In this document: positions 7,083-15,782 of the stretch, one piece after another | How the letters are laid out: each line of letters opens with the position of its first letter | Numbering within the stretch: the stretch's first letter is position 1 | The notes under the pieces: generated by a model | The model's database searches: none | The model's input: only the letters and a program-made list of their open reading frames with translations | Told to the model about the DNA's origin: nothing | Made by a program: the position numbers and the translations under genes | DNA from: CAZTAK01 sp964611585 | GTDB taxonomy: Bacteria; Pseudomonadota; Alphaproteobacteria; SHVP01 | Direction of reading: 5' to 3' | DNA: 32,168 nucleotides | NCBI GenBank assembly: GCA_964611585.1 | Contig: CAZTAK010000032.1 | Span: forward strand, 1-32,168

Positions 7083-8625
7083 TCACCCGATACGTAGCGC
7101 CGGCAACGCAGTTTCTGCATCCCGCAGCACCGAAGCCGAATCGCCGGCGACATCCAGTACCGGCCACGAAATCGGGCCCTGATCGGCAGCAAGCTGGCCG
7201 CGCAAAACTCCGGTATCGGCATCGGATGCCTCGCCCCGGCGACCGGCGACGCGGTGCATCAGAACGTCCTCCGGCGCTTGCAGCCACAGGCCGTCGAATT
7301 GAACGCCGCCCGATCGGGCGGCAGCGGCGATGGCCTCGCGCTCATCGGCGCGCAGGAACACGGCATCGGTGATTACACTTTGGCCGGTCGCGGTGATTTG
7401 TGCGGCCTGCGCCAGCATCAATTCGTAAACCTGCTTCGAGACCTGCGCCGTGTAAGCCCCGGGACCCAGCCGTTCGAGCGCGCCGACGCCCATCAGGCGT
7501 TTGCGGATCAGGTCGGTGCGCAAATGGACCGCACCCGGCGGACGCCCCAGCGACGGGGCGAGACCTTTTGCCAAGACAGATTTTCCGGTTCCCGATACCC
7601 CGCCGACCGCCACCAAGCGGGGCGCTACCGGATGCAGAAACGAAACCGCCTGATCGAGATAGCCTCGGGCCTCGGCGCGCATGGCCTCGGCCACCCCCGG
7701 ATCGGTCTGGTTTTGGGCCGCAGTCGCGCCGACATGGGCACGCACGGCCGCCCGGCACGACAAAAAACGGCAGCAGCGCGAGCCCGGCAATGTCTCCGGT
7801 GTGCCAGAGGTAATCGTTGAACACCCGGTTGGCGTGACGCCTGAGCCCGCGGTGGTTCAGGTCCATCAGCAGAAAGGCGAAGTCGTACCAGACGTCGCAG
7901 ATGGCGAGACGGTCGTTGAATTCGGTGGCATCGAAGATCACCGGGCGCCCGCCGATCAGGCAGATGTTGCGCAGATGCAGATCGCCGTGCAGGTGACGCA
8001 CGAATCCGTCTTTTCCGCGCCGCTCGAGAAGGTCCACGTTCCGCGTCAGTGCGGCCTCGGAAAGCGCGATCAGATCATCGGCTTGGGCCGGTTCGAAAAC
8101 GCTGGTCTTGAAGGACTTCACGGCCGCCGAATTGATATTGAGCACGCCCTGCATGGCTTCCGCGCCGCCGAAGTCGTGTCGCGCCTCGGCACGGGAATGA
8201 AAATCGGCAATTACTTCGGCCAGGTCGTCCATGTGGGTCAGCGTCAGGGCATGGCGCCCGGCAAGACGATCGAACAACGTCCCCTGGTCGAACCGGTTCA
8301 TTGCCACCACCCAATCGACGGGCGTACCGGACCCGTCCAGCGACAGCGCACCGTCCGTGCCCCGCGTCACCGCGATAACAGTGCGATAGACCTGCGGGGC
8401 GGTGCGCCGGTTGATCGCGATCTCGGCCTCGCACATTGCGCGGCGGCGCGCGGGCGTCGCGTAGTCCAGGTAGTCGAAGTGAACTGCGCGCTTGAGCTTG
8501 TAGGCGCGATCACCGGCCAGGAAAACGATGGCGCCGTGGGTGTCGATGCGTTCGACGGCGGCTCCACAGTGGGTCGCGGGATCGGAAAGGAAGGTTTCGA
8601 CCTCGGATTGATCTTCGACGATCAT
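7083..8625 (-). CDS. Aminoglycoside-phosphotransferase-like / P-loop kinase fusion, frameshifted
   Basis: Two frames together make one member of the bifunctional 'aminoglycoside phosphotransferase/ATP-binding' family. Residues 1 to about 285 (8625 down to about 7768) form a kinase-like fold with HGDLHLRNICLIGG (catalytic loop) and IFDATEFNDRLAICDVWYDF (metal-binding Asp). The second part (about 7762 to 7083) is a P-loop kinase with Walker A GVSGTGKS and a gluconate-kinase-like body. The switch falls in a six-A run at 7762-7767. Removing one base gives LALLPFLSCRAAVRAHVG across the joint and a 513-residue protein of normal length. A sequencing indel is more likely than true inactivation. The substrate is unknown. 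Confidence 0.82.
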
Positions 8626-8667
8626 CGCGAACGGGGGCCCTTGCCTACTGCGGCACCGATGGTGGAC

Positions 8668-9609
8668 TCAATGGAAGGCCTGCCGCTCTTCCAGAATGCC
8701 TTCGGGGTCTTGATGAATGATGACTTCGGAGTCGGGAAAGGCCTCGCGGATGTTGGCCTCAACCTCATCGGCGATTTCGTGCGCATGGACCAGCGATATC
8801 TCGGCTGCCAGTTCGAGGTGCAACTGAATGAACGCATCGGTCCCCGATTTGCGCGTGCGCAAATCGTGCAGATCGATCACCTCGGGATGAGCCAGCGCGA
8901 TGGATTTGATTTGTTCCCGCACCTCGTCCGGAAATTCCCGATCCATGAGGGAATCAAAAGCAACCCGCAATATCCGCCAGGCGCTGTACATGACGACCGC
9001 TGAAATCCCGATGGCGAACAGCGGATCAGCGTAGGTCCAGCCCAGACCGGCCGACAGGCCGAGTGCGGCGATCACGCCGCAATTGAGGAATACGTCGCTG
9101 CGGTAATGAAGCGAATCTGCGGCGATCGCAATCGAACCGGTCCGCCGCACAACGTGGCGTTGAAACAGAACCAGAAATACGGTGATCACAATCGAAAACA
9201 CCAATACCGCGATGCCAATGCCACTGTTCTCGATCATTTGCGGGCGGAACAGGCGCTGGACCGATATGAAGATCAGAAACAAGGCCGAGCCCGCGATGAA
9301 CGCAGACTGACCGAGCCCGGCGAGCGATTCCGCCTTGCCGTGGCCGAACCGGTGTTCGGCATCGGCCGGCTGTAGGGCATGGCGGACGGCAAGGAGATTG
9401 ACGATCGAGGCCAGCCCGTCGAGGACAGAATCGATCAGTACGCTCAGTATCGCAACCGAATCGGTCAGCCAGAAGGCGGCCAGTTTGACCGCAATTAACG
9501 TGAAAGCGACGGAAACCGCAGCATAGGTCGCGGCGCGTAACAGAGGTCCATGCAGGACCGCGCCCTGTCTCGCCGCCGTCGCGGTGCCGGGAATCGCCTT
9601 ATCGTCCAT
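8668..9609 (-). CDS. Cation diffusion facilitator transporter
   Basis: A CDF-family inner-membrane antiporter that exports divalent metal (Zn, Fe or Mn class) in exchange for protons. The six-helix membrane domain contains the metal site DSVLD in helix 2 and DSLHYRSD in helix 5; HRFGHGKAE lies between helices 2 and 3. The C-terminal cytosolic domain (VIDLHDLRTRKSG...HAHEIADEVE) is the dimerising, metal-sensing fold. ATG 9609 (MDDKAIPG) is chosen because the longer frame would overlap pdxH by 46 bases; the resulting 313 residues suit the family. The start lies 20 bases after the pdxH stop, so the two may be co-transcribed. The HxxxD variant in helix 5 suggests broad specificity. Confidence 0.9.
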   Translation of the reverse strand: MDDKAIPGTATAARQGAVLHGPLLRAATYAAVSVAFTLIAVKLAAFWLTDSVAILSVLIDSVLDGLASIVNLLAVRHALQPADAEHRFGHGKAESLAGLGQSAFIAGSALFLIFISVQRLFRPQMIENSGIGIAVLVFSIVITVFLVLFQRHVVRRTGSIAIAADSLHYRSDVFLNCGVIAALGLSAGLGWTYADPLFAIGISAVVMYSAWRILRVAFDSLMDREFPDEVREQIKSIALAHPEVIDLHDLRTRKSGTDAFIQLHLELAAEISLVHAHEIADEVEANIREAFPDSEVIIHQDPEGILEERQAFH

Positions 9610-9629
9610 CGGGTCTTGTTCCGTCGGCT

Positions 9630-10226
9630 TTAGGGATACAGCCTGCGTACCGTCCAGCCCTCGTCCGCAGCACAATATTCAATGCGCTCGTGCAGGCGGA
9701 AATGCTTTTCCTGCCAGAATTCGATGCGCTCGGGCCTAACCCGGTAACCCGACCAGAATGCCGGCCGGGGGATTTCGTCGAACCCGAACCGGGCTGCAGT
9801 ACGCGCTACTTCCTTTTCGAGATCGAACTGCGTCTTCATGACGCGCGACTGACGCGACGCCCAGGCACCAATCTGGCTGTCGCGGTCGCGGGTGGCAAAA
9901 TAGGCGTCGGCTTCGTCGTCGGCCACCAATTCGACAGCGCCGTCGATGCGCACCTGGCGGGCCAGACTTTTCCAGTAGAAGCAAAGCGACGCGCGCGGGT
10001 TCTGCTCCAGTTCTCGGGCCTTGCGGCTTTCGAGGTTGGAATAGAACACGAAGCCGCGCTCATCGAAGGCCTTGAGCAGCACCATCCGCGACGAGGGCTG
10101 CCTGTCGGCATCCGCCGTGGCCAGCGCGCAGGCGTTCGGGTTCACCGGTTCGGCGGCCTCGGCCTCGTCGAACCAGGCCCGAAACAGTGCGATCGGATCG
10201 TCCTTGCTGGACATCGTCTTCAACAT
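9630..10226 (-). CDS. pdxH: Pyridoxamine 5'-phosphate oxidase
   Basis: This FMN enzyme oxidises pyridoxine or pyridoxamine 5'-phosphate to pyridoxal 5'-phosphate using O2. Recognised segments are DPIALFRAWFDEA (substrate lid), ATADADRQPSSRMVLLKAFDERGFVFYSN (FMN binding), LCFYWKSLARQVRIDGAVE, QIGAWASRQS and the C-terminal WSGYRVRPERIEFWQ...LHERIEY...WTVRRLYP. ATG 10226 gives 198 residues, normal for PdxH; the alternative ATG 10214 gives 194. Upstream in-frame codons do not look like PdxH. pdxH next to a J-domain gene, fabI and aroC is a common alphaproteobacterial neighbourhood. It diverges from the lipoprotein gene. Confidence 0.95.
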   Translation of the reverse strand: MLKTMSSKDDPIALFRAWFDEAEAAEPVNPNACALATADADRQPSSRMVLLKAFDERGFVFYSNLESRKARELEQNPRASLCFYWKSLARQVRIDGAVELVADDEADAYFATRDRDSQIGAWASRQSRVMKTQFDLEKEVARTAARFGFDEIPRPAFWSGYRVRPERIEFWQEKHFRLHERIEYCAADEGWTVRRLYP

Positions 10227-10354
10227 ATTCGAATCGCGGCCGGAAATGGGGGACGGCAACCGTCGGATCAGGCAACCGGAACCGGGGCGGCCGGACGCGC
10301 GCCAAAACCGGTGGCGAAAGGCGATTTCGTCGCTCACCCCCGCCGCCATTTCTA

Positions 10355-10360
10355 TATACT
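10355..10360 (+). promoter_or_regulatory. Candidate -10 element for the lipoprotein gene
   Basis: TATACT within an A/T-rich patch (TCTATATACTA) lies about 85 bases before the lipoprotein start, in the 217-base gap between divergent pdxH and that gene. A matching -35 is weak, so this is only a candidate. Confidence 0.3.
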
Positions 10361-10443
10361 AGGGGGCGCCATGAGAGCAATCTCTTGTACAATTTGAGAA
10401 TCTGGGGGCCAACCGGATGAAACTTTGCGCAAGGAGCAAGACT

Positions 10444-10920
10444 ATGCTGAATCTCAAGTTTCTGACAGCGGCAGCGTTCTCCCTCGCCCTCGCCCTGACG
10501 GCATGCGAAGGGGTGGGCGAACGCGAAGTCATCGGGACGATCCTTGGCGGTGCCGCCGGTGCGGTCGCCGGCTCCCAGTTCGGCAAGGGCCAGGGGCAAG
10601 TCGCCGCGGCTGCCGCGGGCGCGGTGATCGGAGCCCTGATCGGCGGCGACATCGGGCGCCAACTCGACAAAGTCGACCGCCAGTATATGGAACAGACCGC
10701 TCAAGCCTCGCTCGAAGATGATAAAGTCGGTACGACCCGGCAGTGGAACAATCCAGACAGTGGCAACTCCGGCTCGGTGACGCCGACGCGAAGCTACCAG
10801 CAAGCCGACGAGACCTATTGCCGTGAATATCAGCAGAGCGTGACCGTGGCCGGCAAATCGAAAGACGCCTATGGAACCGCCTGCCGCCAACCCGACGGCA
10901 CCTGGCAAATCGTCAACTAG
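10444..10920 (+). CDS. Glycine-zipper outer-membrane lipoprotein (17-kDa antigen type)
   Basis: ATG 10444 is chosen because AAGGAG (10431-10436) is seven bases upstream; it yields 158 residues. A lipoprotein signal ends in the lipobox LTAC with Cys21 as the acylated residue. Residues about 31-78 form a glycine zipper (GTILGGAAGAVAGSQFGKGQ, then AAAGAVIGALIGGDIGRQLD) of the kind found in Rickettsia 17-kDa surface antigen. The C-terminal part contains YCREYQQSVTVAGKSKDAYGTACRQPDGTW, the conserved tail of this family. The role is probably structural in the outer membrane. The Sel1 gene follows after 38 bases on the same strand. Confidence 0.9.
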   Translation: MLNLKFLTAAAFSLALALTACEGVGEREVIGTILGGAAGAVAGSQFGKGQGQVAAAAAGAVIGALIGGDIGRQLDKVDRQYMEQTAQASLEDDKVGTTRQWNNPDSGNSGSVTPTRSYQQADETYCREYQQSVTVAGKSKDAYGTACRQPDGTWQIVN

Positions 10921-10958
10921 GACGGCGCCTGGGGGCGGCAAATGCAGGATCGGCGGAA

Positions 10959-12095
10959 ATGAATACGCCAAGCATTCGACGCCTGGTGCGAGAGGCAATC
11001 CTTCCGCTCTTGATGGCCGGCGTGATCCTGTTTTCGGCCGCCCCCGCGCTTGCCGATTTCGAGACCGGTATGGCGGCATACGATTCGGGCGATTACGTCA
11101 CCGCCTACAACGAATGGCTGCCGATGGCGCGGCGCGGCGACCCGGCCGCGCAACGGAACATCGGCCACCTCTACCGCTTGGGCCTGGGCATACCTCAGGA
11201 CTTTAGCGTTGCCGTCAACTGGTACCGTCAGGCCGCCGAAAAAGGGCTGTCGCGAGCGCAGGCTAATCTTGCCATCATGTACTTGCGCGGGCAGGGCGTG
11301 GAGGCAGATCCGAAAGAGGCAGTGCGCTGGTTTCACCGTGCAGCCGTGCGCGGGCATGTCATTTCTCAGTTCAACCTGGGTCTTATGTATGAAAAGGGCC
11401 TGGGCGTGGAGCGGGACCTGGCGCGGGCGATGGGCTGGTTCCACCTCGCGACCAAGGCCAACCACGTCAAATCGAACGAACTTCTGACCTTTCTTACTGC
11501 ACAGGGCAAAACCCCGGCGCCGGTTGAGGCATTGCGGCAGGATCCCTTCGGTGCCGGCGATGGGGACGATGCGGGCACCCTGCCGAACACGGCTGAAGAG
11601 GGCGCGGAATCGGGCGGCGAGGACACGGGCGGCGCGGAGCGGGTCGNNNNNNNNNNNNNNNNNNNNNNNNNNNNNNNNNNNNNNNNNNNNNNNNNNNNNN
11701 NNNNNNNNNNNNNNNNNNNNNNNNNNNNNNNNNNNNNNNNNNNNNNGGTCGCGGCCCTGCCGCCTCCCGAAGACGAAGAAGTCGACTCCGGCAGCGACGC
11801 GGTCGGGGCCGGCCTTCTGGCCTACCAAGAGGAAGACTACGAAGGCGCGCTCTCGATCTGGCTGCCGGCGGCACGCTCTGGAAACGCCGAGGCGCAGTTT
11901 TTCGTTGGCGGGCTCTATATGGACGGGTCCGGCGTCGAGGAAGATGTCGTCCGGGCTCACGCCTGGTGGCGGCTTGCCGCGGACCAGGACCACGCCAAGG
12001 CCAGTGAATTTCTCGACCTGCTCGACTCGATCATGTCCGATGAGCAGCGCGACCAGGCGCGCGAGCTTGTCGGGACGCTGACGGAATCACCCTGA
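10959..12095 (+). CDS. Secreted Sel1-repeat protein, interrupted by an assembly gap
   Basis: The protein starts with a signal peptide (cleavage near ALA/DFE, residue 32), indicating periplasmic location. It then carries at least four Sel1-like repeats of 36 residues, e.g. GDPAAQRNIGHLYRLGLGIP, SRAQANLAIMYLRGQGVEAD and VISQFNLGLMYEKGLGVERD. After the 100-N gap at 11647-11746 another pair follows (NAEAQFFVGGLYMDGSGVEE). The region beside the gap is acidic and Gly/Glu-rich. The frame is maintained across the Ns, but if the gap length is a placeholder this is not evidence. Sel1 repeats mediate protein-protein contacts. The ends are secure; the middle length is unknown. Confidence 0.82.
   Translation: MNTPSIRRLVREAILPLLMAGVILFSAAPALADFETGMAAYDSGDYVTAYNEWLPMARRGDPAAQRNIGHLYRLGLGIPQDFSVAVNWYRQAAEKGLSRAQANLAIMYLRGQGVEADPKEAVRWFHRAAVRGHVISQFNLGLMYEKGLGVERDLARAMGWFHLATKANHVKSNELLTFLTAQGKTPAPVEALRQDPFGAGDGDDAGTLPNTAEEGAESGGEDTGGAERVXXXXXXXXXXXXXXXXXXXXXXXXXXXXXXXXXXVAALPPPEDEEVDSGSDAVGAGLLAYQEEDYEGALSIWLPAARSGNAEAQFFVGGLYMDGSGVEEDVVRAHAWWRLAADQDHAKASEFLDLLDSIMSDEQRDQARELVGTLTESP
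11647..11746. other. Assembly gap (100 N)
   Basis: A run of exactly 100 N, the usual placeholder for a scaffold join of unknown size. It falls inside the Sel1-repeat gene between an acidic Gly/Glu-rich linker and an acidic region rich in Pro and Glu. Confidence 0.98.
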
Positions 12096-12164
12096 CGCCG
12101 CCGGCACCCTCCGGCCCGCGAGTAGGGTAGTCTTCGCCCCATCGGTCTCGCCGATCGCAATCAT

Positions 12165-13084
12165 ATGGATCCTTACGAGGTACTAGGCGTTGCCCCCGAC
12201 GCGACCCAGGCGGACATCAAAAAGGCGTATCGCGTCCTCGCCAAAGAACTCCACCCCGATCTGAACCCGGGCGACAAGGCGGTCGCGGAAAAATTTGCGA
12301 CCGTCGCCGCTGCTTACGATCTTCTCGGTGACAAGAAGAAACGCGCCGCCTTCGACCGCGGCGACATCGATGCCGAGGGCCGCGAACGCGGTCCCCGGTT
12401 TCACTACACGCGTGCAGGCGCCCGCCCGGGCGGCGGGCCGGCGTTTGACTTCGGGGGCGCCAGTGGCTTCGCTAATCCGTTCGCCAATGCCGAGGGCCTT
12501 TTTTCGCAATTGTTCACGGATCGAAGGTCCCGACAGGCGCGGCAAGCGGGCGCGGACCGTACCTACGCCGTCAACGTAGCCTTCGTCGATGCTGCCAAGG
12601 GGGGGCAAGCGGCGGCTTACGCTGGGCGGCGGAAAGACGCTGGATGTGAACATTCCCGCCGGCATCGGCGAAAGCCAGTCGATCCGGCTCAAGGGGCAGG
12701 GCGACCCCGGGTGGAAGGGCGCACCGCCCGGCGACGCAATCCTCAAAGTGCACATCGTGCCGCACCCCTTTTTCACGCGCCAAGGCGACAACATCCACGT
12801 CGAGGTGCCGGTCACCCTGTCGGAGGCGTTGTCTGGCGCCAAGATCGAAGTGCCGACCCTCGACGGGAATGTAACCATGACCGTTCCCAAACGATCGAAC
12901 AGCGGCAACGTCCTGCGCCTCAAGGGGCGCGGGATCGGACTCGCGAACTCCAAACGGCGCGGCGATCAATTCGTCAAACTTATGGTTGTGCTCCCCGATA
13001 AACCCGACGACGAACTCAGCGCCTTCGCCGCCGAATGGGAGCGCGCACCCCTATGCAGTACGCGGCAACCGTTCCGGAGACTAG
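12165..13084 (+). CDS. J-domain co-chaperone (DnaJ C-terminal type), two frameshifts
   Basis: Residues 1-65 are a J domain with the HPD triad at 30-32 (KELHPDLNPGD), which stimulates DnaK ATPase. A Gly/Phe-rich linker follows. After that comes a CbpA-type C-terminal substrate domain (LDVNIPAGIGESQSIRLKGQ, then PHPFFTRQGDNIHVEVPVTL), with no zinc-finger region. The frame breaks in a seven-G run at 12599-12605; six Gs would give VDAAKGGKRRLTLGGG. A second break near 13041-13047 is inferred because the frame otherwise runs 200 bases into fabI, while another frame ends with HPYAVRGNRSGD and TAG at 13082-13084. Correcting both gives 305 residues, normal for the family. Sequencing indels are the likely cause. 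Confidence 0.83.
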
Positions 13085-13219
13085 GCCGCGGCACAGGCGC
13101 CTCGAGTCCCGAGGACGAGAGGACAACGGTCGGTTTGGAACCCGATTCCCTTTCGTGTACCATATTGCCGAGCCCGGCCCCGGGCGGTTTCCTGCTAACA
13201 CAAGTCGAAGGAGCGTTTG

Positions 13220-14032
13220 ATGAACGAGGCAGCCCCCCTGATGGCCGGCAAGAGAGGCCTCATCATGGGCGCTGCAAACGACCGCTCGCTCGCCTGGGGT
13301 ATTGCGCGTGCGCTTTCCGCCCACGGGGCAGAACTTGGTTTTACTTTTCAGGGCGATGCCTTGGGCAAGCGCGTCCGGCCGCTGGCCGAAGCGGTCGGAT
13401 CCGACTACGTGTTGGAATGCGACGTTACTGACGACGCAAGTCTCGATGGCGTTTTCGATTCGGTTGCCGAGCGCTGGGGCGGGCTCGATTTCCTGGTCCA
13501 CGCGATCGCCTACTCGGACAAACATGAACTCAAAGGGCGTTACATCGACACGTCCGAATCCAATTTCGCTCAGACGCTTGCGGTATCGTGCTATTCGTTC
13601 ACCGCGGTTTGCCGGCGCGCCGAACCGTTGATGACGGCCGGCGGCAGCTTGCTGACGTTGACGTATTACGGCGCCGAAAAAGTGGTGCCGCACTACAACG
13701 TCATGGGCGTCGCGAAGGCGGCCCTGGAAGCGAGCGTTCGCTATCTCGCGGTCGACCTCGGCAAGGCCAGCGTGCGAGTCAATGGAATATCGGCCGGCCC
13801 GATCAAGACGCTGGCGGCGTCCGGCATCGGCGATTTCCGTTATATCCTGAAGTGGAACGAGTACAATTCGCCGCTGCGGCGCAATATCACCATCGATGAC
13901 GTCGGCGGCGCCGCACTTTTTTTGTTGAGCGATCTCGGCAGTGGCGTGACCGGCGAGGTCCATCACGTCGATGCCGGTTATCACGTCATCGGCATGAAGG
14001 TATCGGACGCGCCGGACATTTCCACGGTCTGA
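13220..14032 (+). CDS. fabI: Enoyl-[acyl-carrier-protein] reductase (NADH)
   Basis: FabI reduces the trans-2-enoyl-ACP double bond in the last step of each fatty-acid elongation cycle. It is an SDR-fold enzyme with GLIMGAANDRSLAWGIARAL (nucleotide loop), VHAIAYSDKHELKGRYIDTS, and the catalytic Tyr and Lys in YYGAEKVVPHYNVMGVAKAA. ISAGPIKTLAASGI is diagnostic for FabI, and DVGGAALFLLSDLGSGVTGEV closes the fold. ATG 13220 is preferred over TTG 13217 because AAGGAG (13208-13213) is six bases upstream; length is 270. aroC follows 25 bases later, so they are probably one operon. Confidence 0.96.
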   Translation: MNEAAPLMAGKRGLIMGAANDRSLAWGIARALSAHGAELGFTFQGDALGKRVRPLAEAVGSDYVLECDVTDDASLDGVFDSVAERWGGLDFLVHAIAYSDKHELKGRYIDTSESNFAQTLAVSCYSFTAVCRRAEPLMTAGGSLLTLTYYGAEKVVPHYNVMGVAKAALEASVRYLAVDLGKASVRVNGISAGPIKTLAASGIGDFRYILKWNEYNSPLRRNITIDDVGGAALFLLSDLGSGVTGEVHHVDAGYHVIGMKVSDAPDISTV

Positions 14033-14057
14033 GACGCGGCCGGAGGGCACGCGCACC

Positions 14058-15128
14058 ATGTCGCACAATACCTTCGGACACCTGTTTCGAGTGACGACCT
14101 GGGGTGAAAGCCACGGTCCCGCGATCGGCTGCGTCGTCGACGGAATGCCGCCGCAAATTCCGCTATCCGAGAGCGACATCCAGCCGTGGCTCGACCGGCG
14201 CCGTCCGGGGCAATCGCGTTTTACGACGCAACGGAAGGAGCCCGATACCGTCCGTATTCTGTCGGGGGTATTCGAGGGCGTGACCACCGGAACGCCAATC
14301 CAGCTTGTCATCGACAACGTGGACCAGCGCGAACACGAATACGAGGGCATCAGGGACAAGTATCGCCCCGGTCACGCGGACTACACCTACGACGCCAAAT
14401 ATGGCCTGCGCGATTACCGGGGCGGCGGGAGGCAGTCGGCGCGCGAAACCGCAACCCGGGTCGCGGCCGGCGCGATTGCCCGGAAGATTCTCGGCGAGGC
14501 GATCCAGATCCGTGGCGCGCTGATTCAGATCGGCCCGCACGAAATCGAGCGCGGCAACTGGGATTGGGCCGAGACCGCCAACAATCCGTTCTGGTGCCCC
14601 GATGCGCGAGCGGCAACAATATGGGAGTCGTTTCTCGATGAAGTCCGCAAGGCCGGATCGTCGACCGGCGCGGTGATCGAGGTGACGGCCACGGGCGTGG
14701 CCGCGGGCCTCGGCGCGCCGCTTTACGGCAAGCTCGATTCCGACCTCGCCGCGGCGATGATGAGCATCAATGCGGTCAAGGGAGTCGAGATCGGTGCCGG
14801 CTTCGGTGCCGCCGCCCTGTCGGGCGAGGACAACGCCGACGAGATGCGCAGCGAAGGCGGAAAGATCGTATTCCTTTCGAACCGGGCGGGCGGCATCCTC
14901 GGCGGCATTTCGAGCGGTCAGGACATCGTGGTGCGCTTCGCCGTCAAGCCCACGTCGTCGATCCTGACGCCGCGGCGCACCATTACGCGCACCGGCGAGA
15001 ACACTGAAATCACTACCAAGGGGCGCCATGACCCCTGCGTCGGTATCCGGGCGGTACCGGTGGGCGAGGCGATGATGGCGTGCGTGCTGGCCGATCACTT
15101 GTTGCGCCACCGGGCACAGGTCGGGTGA
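14058..15128 (+). CDS. aroC: Chorismate synthase
   Basis: AroC eliminates phosphate from EPSP to make chorismate, the last shikimate step, and needs reduced FMN. The 356-residue length is typical. Signatures present are GHLFRVTTWGESHGPAIGCV at the N-terminus, RRPGQSRFTTQRKEPD, DYRGGGRQSARETATRVAAG (FMN and substrate contacts), EDNADEMR and the C-terminal TTKGRHDPCVGIRAVPVGEA. GGAGG at about 14041-14045 precedes ATG 14058. It lies directly downstream of fabI. Confidence 0.97.
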   Translation: MSHNTFGHLFRVTTWGESHGPAIGCVVDGMPPQIPLSESDIQPWLDRRRPGQSRFTTQRKEPDTVRILSGVFEGVTTGTPIQLVIDNVDQREHEYEGIRDKYRPGHADYTYDAKYGLRDYRGGGRQSARETATRVAAGAIARKILGEAIQIRGALIQIGPHEIERGNWDWAETANNPFWCPDARAATIWESFLDEVRKAGSSTGAVIEVTATGVAAGLGAPLYGKLDSDLAAAMMSINAVKGVEIGAGFGAAALSGEDNADEMRSEGGKIVFLSNRAGGILGGISSGQDIVVRFAVKPTSSILTPRRTITRTGENTEITTKGRHDPCVGIRAVPVGEAMMACVLADHLLRHRAQVG

Positions 15129-15152
15129 GGTAGGCAAAACGGAGACAGGCGA

Positions 15153-15725
15153 ATGTCACAACCGGATCGAATCACGGCACTTGGCCTCGGCGAACCCGAA
15201 ACTCTCGACGACGACATTGCGGTGTACTACCAGAAATGCCGCGACAAACTGGGTCTCGTCCCCAATGTCATTCGCGCCTATTCGTGGAACCAGAAGAAAC
15301 TTCGCGCGTTCATGGCCTTTTATAACGAGCTGATGCTGGGCGATTCAGGACTCAGCAGGCTGGAGCGCGAAATGATCGCGGTCGCGGTTTCGTCCGCCAA
15401 CCATTGCTTCTATTGCCTGGCCGCGCACGGAGCGGCGGTGCGGCAGTACTCCGAAGACCCGATTCTGGGTGAACTGCTGGTGATGAATTACCGCGCGGCG
15501 GAATTGAGCCCGCGCCACCGCGCCATGCTCGATTTCGCCGTCAAGCTGACCGAATCCTCGCACACGATCCAGGAGGCCGACCGGGAAACGTTGCGCGGGA
15601 CCGGATTTTCGGACGCCGATATTTGGGACATCTGTGACGTGGCGGGACTATTCAACATGACCAACCGGGTCGCCTCAGGCGTCGACATGATGCCGAACCC
15701 GGAATACCACGCCCAGACGCGCTAG
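15153..15725 (+). CDS. Peroxidase-related / AhpD-like (carboxymuconolactone decarboxylase fold)
   Basis: A 190-residue all-alpha protein of the uncharacterised peroxidase-related branch of the CMD/AhpD superfamily. The redox pair CxxC is present as CFYC in VSSANHCFYCLAAHGAAVRQ, followed by the conserved His of AhpD-type proton relay (AAHG). PNVIRAYSWNQKKLRAFMAFYNELM and the C-terminal GFSDADIWDICDVAGLFNMTNRVA also fit the subfamily. It may act in peroxide or alkylhydroperoxide defence; this is inferred from family only. GGAGA before ATG 15153 supports the start, and the 24-base gap after aroC suggests co-transcription. Confidence 0.88.
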   Translation: MSQPDRITALGLGEPETLDDDIAVYYQKCRDKLGLVPNVIRAYSWNQKKLRAFMAFYNELMLGDSGLSRLEREMIAVAVSSANHCFYCLAAHGAAVRQYSEDPILGELLVMNYRAAELSPRHRAMLDFAVKLTESSHTIQEADRETLRGTGFSDADIWDICDVAGLFNMTNRVASGVDMMPNPEYHAQTR

Positions 15726-15737
15726 AGGTCTTGCCGC

Positions 15738-15782
15738 GCTAGAGCTTTTCCCGTTCGCATGCGCTCACGCGAAACGCTCTAT
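15738..15782. repeat. Palindromic element before the tandem array
   Basis: TAGAGC (15739-15744) and GCTCTA (15776-15781) form the outer arms, with TTCGC and GCGAA as an inner stem. Only unit 1 has the intact left arm; in units 2 and 3 TAGAGC is replaced by the end of the previous unit. It looks like a dispersed intergenic palindrome, but I cannot check other genomic copies. Confidence 0.5.
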
